From NCBI RefSeq assembly GCF_000003605.2, contig NW_003109080.1, positions 211,708-255,588 on the forward strand: a DNA stretch of 43,881 nucleotides. Reading direction: 5' to 3'. The translations under genes and the position numbers were made by a program. This document shows positions 23,401 to 29,975 of this stretch, one piece after another. Position 1 is the stretch's first letter. Each line of letters starts with the position of its first letter. The notes beneath the pieces are model-generated. The model made no database searches. It saw only the letters and a list, made by a program, of their open reading frames with translations, and was not told the origin of the DNA. The DNA is from Saccoglossus kowalevskii. Its lineage: Eukaryota > Hemichordata > Enteropneusta > Harrimaniidae.

Positions 23401-26400
23401 TTTGTGCATATTAATTACCTTATTAGCATAATTAGTTAATTTTCAGCTTTTTGCCTGATATCTCAAGTACTAATCATCATATTTCAATGAGACTTGCTAC
23501 ATAGACCTTCTAGGACTATGCAGAGACCTGATTAGTTTTAGGGTAAATAACTGTGGATATTAATTACCTAATTTGCATACCGGTAATTAGTTAATTTTGT
23601 CCATGAATGTTACACTGATATATAAAAAACCACGAATTGGATTTTAATGAAATTTTTAAAGAGTACTCATCATCACATTTCAATGAGACCCAATAAGTTT
23701 TTGGTAAATATTTATGCTTATTAATCACCTAATTAACATAATTAATTAACACTGATATCTCAATTACTGATCATCACATTTGAATAAAATTTGGTACATA
23801 AATGCTCTAGGACAATAGATTAATTNNNNNNNNNNNNNNNNNNNNNNNNNNNNNNNNNNNNNNNNNNNNNNNNNNNNNNNNNNNNNNNNNNNNNNNNNNN
23901 NNNNNNNNNNNNNNNNNNNNNNNNNNNNTTACAGAATTAGTTTTCAGCTTTCTCATGTACAAGTAATTTTGAATTAATTTTTAATGTGTTTTCAATACTC
24001 TCAGCACACAGGAGCTCTTTCCAAGCTTTCTTTGATTTTTATTTGAAACTTGATTTCTGTTTTGTCATAATTGCCCCTGCATTCCTTACCTGGTTCCAAT
24101 TCAATCCCACATTTTGAATTACTGCTCTCATTTTATTTTGCATTTTAGTCAAAACTGGTCAATTGCTACATATATTTGAATATACTTTGAAATTAAATAA
24201 TCACAGTTTGGCTATCAATTGCATTTATGATTGATTCGGGTGAGTTTGACATTAATGCAACAGTCTAAAATTGACAATCCTAGTCAATTTTCCACTGACC
24301 CAACCTAACTGATAATTGCTATACTTATAAGTTCAGTAATAAATAATATTATTGACACAAGATTGGTCAAAATAAAGCATGTACATGATGACAGTATTCA
24401 GCTCCATTGAATTGCACAGTATTAAATGTGCTTTGATTGCTCCAGTGAAAACTAATCACTGCCTTTTGAATTGCTATTATTGTGGGACTTGTATATAAGG
24501 TGATTAGACTGATTAGCTTGCAGTGAGTTGGAAAATTTGTTTCACATATATGTGCATATATTAAGGTGAGAAGAATATACTGACAAACTCACACTCAGTA
24601 TTAACATTTTATAATAAATAATTGAAATTCAAATCAAAATCTGCATATTTTTGTCAGCAATGATCAATGACCGTGCAATAAAATTACCTAACTACCGGTT
24701 TGTATAAATGTGAATTTTGATGTTAGGTAAGTTTAGGTAATTGACATTGACACTGATAATTGTGTACATAATTAAATTTAACCAACTAGTACATCCCTGA
24801 ATTTTCCTACTTGCTCCATCGCATATACCTGAACGGATGAAATTTGGCGAGTTGTGAATAGCAAAATGATTTATTAGTACATGTATCTTGGTGATTGGTA
24901 GAAGCATTTTGTATTCCATATTTTCTCTATTAGAAGCACATCTCCAGTAGAAGCACATATAAACCAACTTTGACTGCATACTAAATCATTAAAATATTAC
25001 TTATTTTGACCATAGAAAAATCTCTGTGGTTTAACGCAAGTTAATGCGCTTACTAATAGAGTAAAATGGTGTATAGTGCTATTCTGAATTAAATCACGTT
25101 CTAAACATTAACTACAGTAACAATTTATTGGCCTAGACTTCACATTCTGACCTTACTTCTACTTAGGGTGATCTGACTTTAAATTGGTGTTGGATTATTT
25201 TTAGCTCATGTGCTTATTCTGAATACGCAGACACTAAATAAATTTGCACGCTGAGTATGTGTTTGTCTGCTTGCCCAACCAATATCACAGTTTATGCTGT
25301 TTGAATTTAAATTTGAAAATTACCGTACTACATGAAAATTGAGCTATATAACCAGTTTGGTCATCAAACTCCTGTGCTAATTTACATAATTGTTAGTTGA
25401 TATGGAAGAATGAATAATGTATGAATACTGAAAGTGAAATGAAATGGAAACAAATATGACTACATCTACTCTACGATGTAAGTCTGCAAACTGGGTAATT
25501 GCAGTGTGTAACATTTGTGATCTTATTACATGGGAAGCAAAACCAATTTAATTTTGAAATCTATCTACAATCATGGTTATTTATCAGCCGAACCTGAACT
25601 GAAAATACAATATATCATCATTTCATATTTTTACAGCCAAGTATCTGATTTATTGAAAACATTATATAGTCAAAACTAACACAGACTAGACAACATCTGC
25701 TACCATAATTGTAATAAATGTATCCACTGCGCTATAGTCTGGCATATGTTTTGTATAGGTATACAAATATGTATTAGAATGCAACAAAGAGATATGCAGA
25801 TTCACATATTTATCGCACTTGCATCATATTTTATCATCACTCATTTTAGTGTGTAACACTAGCTCAATTTGTCATCACTATTGGTGAAAGGTGGGAGCTT
25901 CTGACACTTTTTTGCGTCTTCAATATTTATATTTCAACTGTTTAATGGTGAGAATCCAATTTTTATCGTTCCATTGTTGAGAATATAAATTCTCACCAGT
26001 TTGTTGGCAAGATTTAAAATTCTCAACATCTCATTGGCAAAAATCCAATTTAATTGTCAACAATTTGTTAAACAAATGGTGAGAATTTAAATTAGTTTTG
26101 CCAATAAATTAGTGATAATTTAGATTCTCAGCAACAAATTGGTGATAATTTAGTTCTCAACAACAAATTGGTGATAATTTAGATTCTCAGCAACAAATTG
26201 GTCAGAATTTCTATTCTCACCAATGAAGCAATGAGAATTTGGATTCTCACTATTAACTGCTGAGAATATTAAAATCATCACCAATATCTGAGAGAATAGT
26301 GTCCCTTCAAACTTAAAGACAGTTTTTTGCTCTAGTCTTGCACCACTTACCATCAGTGAATGGTATAATGGTATTTTTTATTGAATCATTAAAAAATAAA

Positions 26401-29400
26401 TTGCAAAATTACTTGTCCCAACCCAAAAGAAACTAGATGATATAAGAAACCATATATGATTCTCATGCGGCAGTTAAATACATGTGATGTGATGCAACGC
26501 AATGTGATGAAAGGACAATAAATGCATCATCCAACTGTGGTGATGCCATAGCAATAAAGATGCAACACAAAAGCCATAAATTTGTGATCTTAATAAAGTG
26601 GATTCATGTTTTGAATGCAAAAATACTTTACTGTATTTTTCAGACCATTATGTATATAACATATTTTTATGTATAATAAGTAATTCTGTTTTAATCATAC
26701 AGGTCAGAGTAATGGACTGTTACCTTGTGGAAGGTATCAAGATATTGTACAGGGTTGGATTAGCAATTCTCATACTTTACAAGAAACACGTACAAGGTAT
26801 ACACCATGCCCAAATCTGATATTGCACACTGGAATGATGAATTACAAGTTACAAGCATTCTACCAATTCTATTTTTTTAATTTCATATACTACAATTATA
26901 CATGAATGCTTTATGGATCATAAAGCAAAGCAATGTTCATGTATGTGCTGTCAATCCAAACTGTTAAAAATGGATTCCATATGAATGATATCGCATACAG
27001 GAATGACATACTCAAGGCTCATGTAAGGGTATCATGTGCAATTTAACCAATGTGATGGATTCCATATGAATAGTAAAGTATGGAATGCAATGCTCATGCA
27101 GTATTCATAAAACTAATGAGCATATTGCATACTGGAATCTTGTCCAAACAAACCCCCGTAGTAGATTCCTTAAAGATGGTACATGTATTGCCTACTTACT
27201 GGATTGACATACTAGTGCAATGTTGGTGTATGTGCACCCTTTCCAAACTTCTATGCATGGTATGGTATGCTTGAATTTCTTCCAGTTTTTATGCAAGTGC
27301 ATCCTACCCAAACCTCTATGGCACATTCCATATCAATGTATAACTGGAATAACATGTATAACATGTGATGGTCATGTATGTCAGTCTTGTCTAACCCCAA
27401 TCCTATCCAACCACCATATGTTAGATTCCATACAGATTGTATTGCCTTACGGAATTTCATGCAATGTTAATGTATCTACACTTTGTTGAAGTCTTATAAA
27501 TCTTACAAATGTTAATATATGTTCACCCTGTCCAAACCCGAATGGTGAATCACTTTTTAGGTTTGGAGAGGAAGCAAAAATATTACATGCGCATGATATT
27601 GTATACTTGAATGACGTATCTCATACCCATGCGTATTATATACTTGGGTGTAATAATAATACAAATTTTTTTTTTTTTTTTCAGGTATTCAGGCTAGTAA
27701 TTCACAGCCGCACACACTTTCTATAAACAATTTTGTTTCCAATATACCAGTATCTCCTGCAAAACTTCTCAAGGTATAATAATATTTTAATGATTATATG
27801 TTAAATTTTTGCATCACAATGTTCTAGTTATTGTAATTTCATTTTATTATTAACACACAAATTATTCATGTCTACATTTAAATTGTCAACAAATATTTTA
27901 CAGATTTCCTTCAACATCAAGGGACTGTCAAGGTCAACAATCAATAAATATCAGCATCGTCATGAATCTGCCTTGAGGGAGAGTAGTAGTTCTCGTAAAC
28001 ATGTCAGTATAGACATGGTGACACCTCTACATGTATCTCCTATAAATTCAACAATAATTAACCATACACAAGTAAGTCTTTAGTTGAATATTGTATGTTG
28101 AGTGCGAAACATATGAGTTCAAAGACAAAGACAACAATCGTGTTGTTTTATTTTGTGTGGGGTTGACAAATATTGATTGAAGGACATTTTCATGTCAAGT
28201 TATCACTATTTTAGTAATGAAGCATATGTATTTAGGTTGAGCTTAATGTTTCTTATGCCAACATAACACAAGAACATGACACTAAAGATGTTGCAGTTAG
28301 GAAACAAAATTCATGTGGTTTAAAAATATAAAACTGTTCAATGAAATAAAAAACATGCGAATAAGGAAAGGACATTTCTGATATTACAGTCTGATTAAGA
28401 AAATCTTAACCACTAAATATTTTGTTTTCCTACACAGTTGCAAAAGATCTGGCAGTGGCTCCCTCATCGAATGTCTGTGCATCAACCACAGTTACTGTTT
28501 ACAACAGAGGAGCATGGAAGCAGCTTACATGCTATGTTTAATAAATGTGAAGATTTTCAACCAACTATTCTACTCATAAAGACAACTACTAACCATGTAA
28601 GTTATCAGTGATTTGGACAGGACTATACTACATGTATGCCAATAAACAATATTAGTAGCTTGATACATTGTTAACAGAACCAACACTAAACATTTGCAGA
28701 TTCATCACATAGTACATATGGTTAGAACTATTTACGATACTTTTTTTTTTGTAGATATTTGGTTGCTATTTATCAACAAGTTGGAGTGAAAGGCTGAATA
28801 TAGAGAGAGAAAGTACATACTTCGGTACTGGTGAATGCTTTGTTTTCTCAATGGTTCCTATCGAGAAAAAATATAGCTGGGTTGGTTGCCATGGTGACAA
28901 CATTTCTACAAATTCATCATTCTTTATGCGCGTTGAGAGTGATGCCATTGCAATTGGAGGAGGGTGAGTTCAACTGGTCAACTCTATAAACATAACAGTC
29001 ATACTACACAAAATTTAACTAATAATGCTAAGCCTTCTGCTTGTGGCAACTAGGGGCATGAGTATGTGTCTAATATGTGAGGTCCCAATTCTGTTGTTAT
29101 GAAATGATGTGTATGAAGAATTCCTCCTAATCTTTAATCTGATGAGTAGAAAAGCAGTAGCGAAATAAAGCATTTAAACAGATTACTGCTTGCTGTACAT
29201 TAACTGTGGAATTCTATGTACCGTGACAATATTGCCTTTGATGAAATGCATTATCTATGGTGGTAATTGTTGTGGTTATTACAAACTATCATTTATATGT
29301 ACACCAAGATTTGTAGTGTAAAACAACTATTTTTTGATGAATATTTTTCTATTTATTTTTAGTGGAAATGATGCAATATATATTTACAATGGTTTAGAGA

Positions 29401-29528
29401 AGGGCATGACATTTCATAGCCATACATTTAACAATCCTCCATTCTGTGATGAGCCAGACTTCACGTGTGTAGTTGTGGAGGTCATTGGACTGGTGGATCA
29501 TACATGTACCCTACAAGCTGTCGTCTAA
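1428..29528 (+). CDS. TBC1D24: TBC1D24/Skywalker-like TBC-TLDc protein, nine exons
   Basis: Joining 1428-1740, 3691-3995, 20349-20450, 26703-26796, 27685-27773, 27904-28071, 28438-28596, 28755-28963 and 29363-29528 gives 1605 nt, 534 residues and a stop. All introns are GT-AG and all phases agree. Residues about 57-300 match the TBC domain and residues about 355-530 the TLDc domain (FGTGECFVF, IGGGG, HTFNNPPF). Known family role: a neuronal vesicle-trafficking regulator (fly Skywalker) that binds membranes through phosphoinositides and works with ARF6/Rab35, while TLDc proteins can contact the V-ATPase. K62, R66 and R257 align with the cationic lipid-binding pocket known in the family (human K36, R40, R242, from memory). 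The usual TBC catalytic arginine and glutamine motifs are not evident, as in TBC1D24, so GAP activity is doubtful. The start has A at -3 and an in-frame TGA at 1392. The length is slightly below the vertebrate protein (about 560). Orthology is inferred from residue patterns, not from a search. Confidence 0.93.
1741..3690 (+). other. TBC1D24 intron 1
   Basis: A 1950-bp AT-rich intron. It holds a perfect X-box palindrome at 2967-2980 and otherwise no gene or clear repeat. The open frames inside (2659-2856 and 3192-3449) have no recognisable protein features. Confidence 0.8.
2967..2980. promoter_or_regulatory. perfect RFX X-box palindrome
   Basis: GTTGCCATGGCAAC is a perfect 14-bp palindrome and the consensus X-box bound by RFX factors, which drive ciliary and some neuronal genes. 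It is in intron 1 of TBC1D24. Related words occur at 16274-16287 and 19226-19239, the latter inside a repeat, so it could also be a repeat remnant. Confidence 0.35.
3691..3995 (+). CDS. TBC1D24: TBC1D24 exon 2 (TBC core)
   Basis: The acceptor is TTGTTTCAG|GTTGG and the donor GCA|GTAAGT; 305 nt, entering phase 1 and leaving phase 0. The product runs from GWQTHIPVFVDNDYIMTYAL through CPLLPAITSLLLHYMDEEEC to LTFRDLAKKYA. The pattern Phe-Val-Asp, CPxLPA, LLLHYxxxEEC is diagnostic of the TBC1D24 TBC domain. The frame stays open into the intron (to 4217), so an unspliced reading gives a spurious longer C-terminus. Confidence 0.93.
5223..5299. repeat. two-copy 40-bp tandem duplication
   Basis: ATTCTAGGATTGAC recurs at 5232 and 5272 within two near-identical units (TGTGTTTCxATTCTAGGATT, then ACxTTGT). 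A simple local duplication with no coding content. Confidence 0.7.
5739..6185. mobile_element. MITE-like element with palindrome cluster
   Basis: About 447 bp bounded by imperfect inverted repeats TTGCGTCCACGCAC (5739-5752) and GTGCGTGAACGCAA (6172-6185). Inside are five copies of a self-complementary motif of the form CTTAGCACAGGCTAAG, at 5766-5783, 6019-6034, 6091-6107, 6124-6140 and 6151-6166, in both orientations, and a further half copy lies just outside at about 5675. A second GCGTTCACGCAC at 6107-6118 forms a nested inverted pair with the right end. A 67-codon minus ORF (5808-6011) lies inside and is not recognised. Dense subterminal palindromes suit a non-autonomous DNA transposon. 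No clear target duplication is seen. Confidence 0.6.
6488..6541. repeat. (TTTA)n microsatellite, short
   Basis: A run of TTTA tetranucleotides interrupted by TGTA and TGCA variants within intron 2. Confidence 0.85.
8447..8692. repeat. (TTTA/TTCA)n microsatellite, ~245 bp
   Basis: A long tetranucleotide tract, pure TTTA at first and then interspersed with TTCA, TTCG and TTTG units. It creates overlapping spurious frames of Leu-Phe-Ile-Tyr repeats in all three + frames. The 4-bp period is not a multiple of three, so each frame reads the same tetrapeptide. Confidence 0.97.
9966..10353. mobile_element. possible MITE containing the gap
   Basis: TACTGTACAC at 9966 and TTTCACAGTA ending at 10353 form a short inverted pair resembling the ends of the TA-flanked MITEs at 16362 and 18189. 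The GCGAAAAT-type words inside resemble their interiors. The gap prevents checking the middle. Confidence 0.3.
10028..10270. other. assembly gap (243 N)
   Basis: Undetermined bases within intron 2. The flanks (TTCTAGTGAAAATG on the left, GCGAAAATTAATTCC and GCGAAAATAAAG on the right) look repetitive, which probably explains the gap. Confidence 1.
11528..12402 (+). promoter_or_regulatory. cluster of YY1-like motifs in intron 2
   Basis: AACATGGCTGCC (11528-11539), AAGATGGCTGTT (about 12196) and CAAGATGGCGAC (12391-12402) lie in the same orientation within a stretch with more CpG than the surrounding intron. Such motifs mark TATA-less starts in animals. This could be an internal promoter of TBC1D24, a nested gene start or coincidence. 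The open frames on both strands (11513-11983 minus, 11547-11846 plus) overlap each other and neither is recognisable. Confidence 0.25.
13165..13870. repeat. ~300-bp tandem repeat with terminal AGTCCC hairpin
   Basis: The element opens with AGTCCC...GGGGACTT (inverted pair near 13176-13212), then two-plus units of about 300 bp. GATGGATTTTGTTCAAA recurs at 13375 and 13674, and GTGGTTCTAGTGCCATATC at 13494 and 13799. The units hold the recurrent phrases CAAGATGGCCGA and GGCCATTTT. It is architecturally like the satellite at 22495-24015, with a hairpin head and then related units. Non-coding. Confidence 0.75.
14900..15193 (+). mobile_element. LINE/SINE-like 3' tail ending in (TATCC)n
   Basis: CTGTATTGTGTATCTGCC, then AAATAAAA, leads directly into about 14 copies of TATCC (15127-15193). 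A polyadenylation-like word followed at once by a pure short-period repeat is the usual 3' terminus of CR1/L2-type retroposons. No coding part is present, so the copy would be 5'-truncated; its left limit is a guess. Confidence 0.5.
16274..16287. promoter_or_regulatory. X-box-like palindrome
   Basis: GTTGCCATGGTAAC, one base from a perfect RFX X-box, in intron 2. Function untested. Confidence 0.25.
16362..16568. mobile_element. MITE with ACTGTAAA ends (~207 bp)
   Basis: ACTGTAAAAAC on the left and GCATTTACAGT on the right are inverted, and the outer interiors are A/T-rich with CACTTGCATT against GAAAGTAGCGAAAT. The ends match those of the element at 18189, suggesting one family of TA-inserting MITEs. 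The left flank is TA and the right TG, so one target site may have decayed. Confidence 0.5.
16824..17191. mobile_element. MITE with long A-rich terminal inverted repeats (~368 bp)
   Basis: The left end reads GCCAAAAAAAAAA...TGTTGCCCTCA in outline, and the right end is its inverse (TGAGGGCAAC, ATAAGTTG, T-run, GGC). This gives arms of about 30 bp. TA dinucleotides flank both sides (16822-16823 and 17192-17193), as in Tc1/mariner-type insertions. A T-run of about 22 lies at 16891-16912. The interior is non-coding and CpG-richer than the intron. Confidence 0.7.
18189..18369. mobile_element. TA-flanked MITE (181 bp)
   Basis: Inverted ends of about 25 bp (CCGTCAAATCTGTATTAG against CTAACACAGATTTTACAG read inverted, about 5 mismatches in 27) are flanked by TA on each side. 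Several TAATAGAAG words lie inside (AATAGAAGACGCG, AATAGAAGCCGC, AATAGAAGTCGCG). The structure fits a Tc1/mariner-like non-autonomous element. Confidence 0.75.
18925..19080. repeat. interspersed repeat, uninterrupted copy
   Basis: Contains ATTTTACCACC, GTGAAGGTATGGCC, TGCCTACCAAATATGAACG and AAATCAGCCCAGCG. The same phrases recur at 19192-19294 and 19901-19990, where the sequence is split by an insertion. This copy therefore serves as an internal empty-site reference. Confidence 0.75.
19192..19990. repeat. interspersed repeat, copy split by insertion
   Basis: The left half ends in GTGAAGGTGTGACC (to 19294). The right half resumes with GGTGTGACCTGCCTGCCAAG (from 19892) and AAATCAGCCCAGCC. A 14-bp X-box-like GTTGCTATGGCAAC lies in the left half (19226-19239), so that motif is repeat-borne here. 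Confidence 0.75.
19295..19891. mobile_element. 597-bp transposon insertion with 9-bp target duplication
   Basis: GGTGTGACC at 19286-19294 is repeated exactly at 19892-19900, and the flanking repeat reads continuously across once the insert and one copy are removed. The ends begin CATTGACGC and, inverted, CGTTGTGTCG, so terminal inversion is weak (CAxTG type). A perfect palindrome GTTCGAAATTTCGAAC lies near the left end. A 9-bp duplication is typical of Mutator-like elements and close to hAT or Merlin types, but the family is not assigned. Short frames inside (19539-19790 plus, 19816-20010 minus) are unrecognised. Confidence 0.8.
20349..20450 (+). CDS. TBC1D24: TBC1D24 exon 3 (TBC helix)
   Basis: A short exon of 34 codons, phase 0 at both ends, between TTTATTGCAG|GAT and TTG|GTAAGC. 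The product contains QVYGEWMWWIFQYLPFTHL, matching the family segment with Val-Tyr-x-x-Trp followed by Trp-x-Phe and Leu-Pro. Both flanking introns are large (16.35 kb and 6.25 kb). It is easily missed because the longest local ATG-initiated frame (20408-20701) is a different frame. Confidence 0.9.
22280..22362 (+). mobile_element. LINE-like 3' end with TACT/TTAC tail
   Basis: GATCCTGAACAGGATATG, then TTTCAATAAAGGCATTACTT and ACTTAC, resemble the 3' end of an L2/CR1-type retroposon: a polyadenylation-like AATAAA followed by a short repeat tail. The copy is heavily truncated and no reverse transcriptase remains. Confidence 0.4.
22495..24015. repeat. ~150-bp satellite array with CACACAGGAG-type boundaries
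   Basis: The head is a hairpin, GACTCCTGTGTGC...GGGAGTC (22498-22529). At least eight diverged units follow. TACCTAATTTGCAT (or a close variant) recurs near 22681, 22844, 22995, 23138, 23280, 23416, 23565 and 23726, spacing 136-163 bp. Other unit phrases are AAACTTGGTACATAGATG and TATCTCAAGTACTAATCATC. The right edge, CAGCACACAGGAGCTC (about 24000), mirrors the head. An assembly gap interrupts it. Non-coding. Confidence 0.85.
23826..23928. other. assembly gap (103 N)
   Basis: Undetermined bases inside the satellite array, most likely caused by the repeat itself. Confidence 1.
25935..26300. repeat. 30-bp minisatellite (TTCTCAxCAACAAATTGGTG)
   Basis: Units of 29-30 bp, best preserved at 26100-26260 (TTCTCAGCAACAAATTGGTG followed by ATAATTTAGA), more degenerate to both sides. 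Several units appear inverted (GGTGAGAAT against ATTCTCACC), so the array has dyad character. On the minus strand the 30-bp period gives a ten-residue repeat in an open frame at 26150-26353; I take this as a by-product. Confidence 0.8.
26703..26796 (+). CDS. TBC1D24: TBC1D24 exon 4 (TBC, lipid-pocket arginine)
   Basis: 94 nt, entering phase 0 and leaving phase 1, with acceptor ATCATACAG|GTC and donor CAAG|GTATAC. The product includes VMDCYLVEGIKILYRVGLAI. This is the strongly conserved TBC1D24 stretch ending in Leu-Tyr-Arg-Val-x-Leu-Ala-Ile-Leu, and R257 corresponds to the third basic residue of the lipid pocket. The exon sits inside an open frame that extends both ways into intron sequence (26598-26819). 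Confidence 0.92.
26797..27684 (+). other. TBC1D24 intron 4 with degenerate repeats
   Basis: The intron carries a loose array of units of about 90-150 bp. The phrases GGATTCCATATGAAT (26967, 27057), AGATTCC (27163, 27421), GCAATGTTxATGTATGTGCACCCTxTCCAAAC and GCATACxGGAAT recur between about 26890 and 27560. The units are diverged and non-coding. Confidence 0.65.
27685..27773 (+). CDS. TBC1D24: TBC1D24 exon 5 (TBC end/linker)
   Basis: 89 nt. The acceptor is a long T-run followed by CAG|GTATT, and the donor is CTCAAG|GTATAA. It completes the split glycine codon of exon 4. The product ends in NIPVSPAKLLK, matching the family Val-Ser-Pro-x-Lys-Leu-Leu motif at the end of the TBC domain. A 130-bp intron separates it from exon 6. 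Confidence 0.88.
27904..28071 (+). CDS. TBC1D24: TBC1D24 exon 6 (inter-domain linker)
   Basis: 56 codons, phase 0 at both ends, between ATTTTACAG|ATTTCC and CACAA|GTAAGT. It encodes the poorly conserved linker between the TBC and TLDc domains. It opens with ISFNIKGLSR (comparable to the Ala-x-x-Ile-x-x-x-Ser-Arg segment of vertebrates), then a basic and Ser-rich part (ESSSSRKH). The frame matches the neighbouring exons exactly. Confidence 0.85.
28438..28596 (+). CDS. TBC1D24: TBC1D24 exon 7 (TLDc start)
   Basis: 53 codons, phase 0 at both ends, between CCTACACAG|TTGC and CCAT|GTAAGT. The product contains IWQWLPHRMSVHQPQLLF, then HGSSLHAMFNKC, then PTILLIKTT. This is the classic opening of a TLDc domain: Trp-x-Trp-x-Pro, QPxLLFxxxxHGxSL, and the beta strand PTxLLIKTT. 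Confidence 0.93.
28755..28963 (+). CDS. TBC1D24: TBC1D24 exon 8 (TLDc core)
   Basis: 209 nt, entering phase 0 and leaving phase 2, between TTTTTGTAG|ATATTT and GGAGG|GTGAGT. The product includes FGCYLSTSWSER, STYFGTGECFVFSM and ends in AIAIGGG. FGTGECFVF is the hallmark TLDc strand. The ~20-residue stretch between the YSW strand and the IGGGG loop is short and Ser/Asn-rich; the corresponding loop is longer in vertebrate TBC1D24, which explains most of the length difference. Confidence 0.94.
29363..29528 (+). CDS. TBC1D24: TBC1D24 exon 9 (TLDc end, stop)
   Basis: The acceptor is TTATTTTTAG|TGG and the exon ends at TAA 29526-29528. It completes the IGGGG loop, then NDAIYIYNGLEKG and HSHTFNNPPFCDEPDF, the conserved close of a TLDc domain. 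The last ~20 residues (Val-Val-Val-Glu-Val-Ile-Gly...) lie in the first unit of a 78-bp tandem repeat that continues past the stop codon. The C-terminal residues after the final beta strand may therefore have been reshaped by that repeat. Confidence 0.92.
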
Positions 29529-29975
29529 CTGTGTCCAGAAAAGTGACTGTGTGGTTGTGGAAGTCATGTGATTCATGGATCATGCATGTATCCGACAAGC
29601 TGCAGGAGAGTTGCTGTATAGCTGTGAAAGTTATTGAACTAGTGGATAATACATGTACCCTACAAACTGTCCTGTGTGTCCAGGCGACTGACTGTAGTAG
29701 TAGAAGTCATATGATTGGTTCAGCATATGTTACCCTATGAGCAACTGTCTTTTGTATCCCGGAGAGTGGCTGTGTATATGGGAAATTCATTGGATTGGTG
29801 GAGCATATACGTATTCTAGAAGCTGTCCATTGGGCTTCAAAGGGTAACTGTGTGGTTGTTGAGTCATTGGATTGGTTGATCATACAAGTATTCTACAAGC
29901 TGCCCTCTAACTGTGCCCGGAGAGCGACTGTGTAGTTGTGGAGTTTATTGGATTGATGGATCGTATATGCTTTTG
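29467..29975 (+). repeat. 78-bp tandem array spanning the stop codon and 3' UTR
   Basis: Seven units start at about 29467, 29549, 29616, 29694, 29772, 29850 and 29930 (lengths 82, 67, 78, 78, 78, 80 and a partial one). Each begins GTGTxGTTGTGGAxGTCATTG-like, continues GGTGGATCATACATGTACCC-like and CTACAAGCTGTC, and closes CCxGAGAGTGACT-like. Unit 1 is the coding end of exon 9 including its stop. Unit 3 still reads as a similar peptide (VKVIELVDNTCTLQTVL). The 78-bp period is a multiple of three. Confidence 0.85.

Larger units (their letters stand above)
20451..26702 (+). other. TBC1D24 intron 3 (6.25 kb)
   Basis: AT-rich. 20451-22280 holds no gene or clear repeat that I can see. Then come a retroposon-like tail, a long satellite, about 1.9 kb of plain sequence (24020-25900) with only a short TAGAAGC-rich patch near 24930-24960 reminiscent of the MITE at 18189, and a 30-bp minisatellite. 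Confidence 0.8.

Noticed and set aside
26100-26260. Regular short repeats that might suggest a CRISPR array
   Set aside because: There are no distinct spacers, the units abut directly and diverge gradually, and the host is an animal; it is a minisatellite.
27080-27489. Overlapping ORFs in intron 4
   Set aside because: They are translations of the degenerate intron 4 repeat array.
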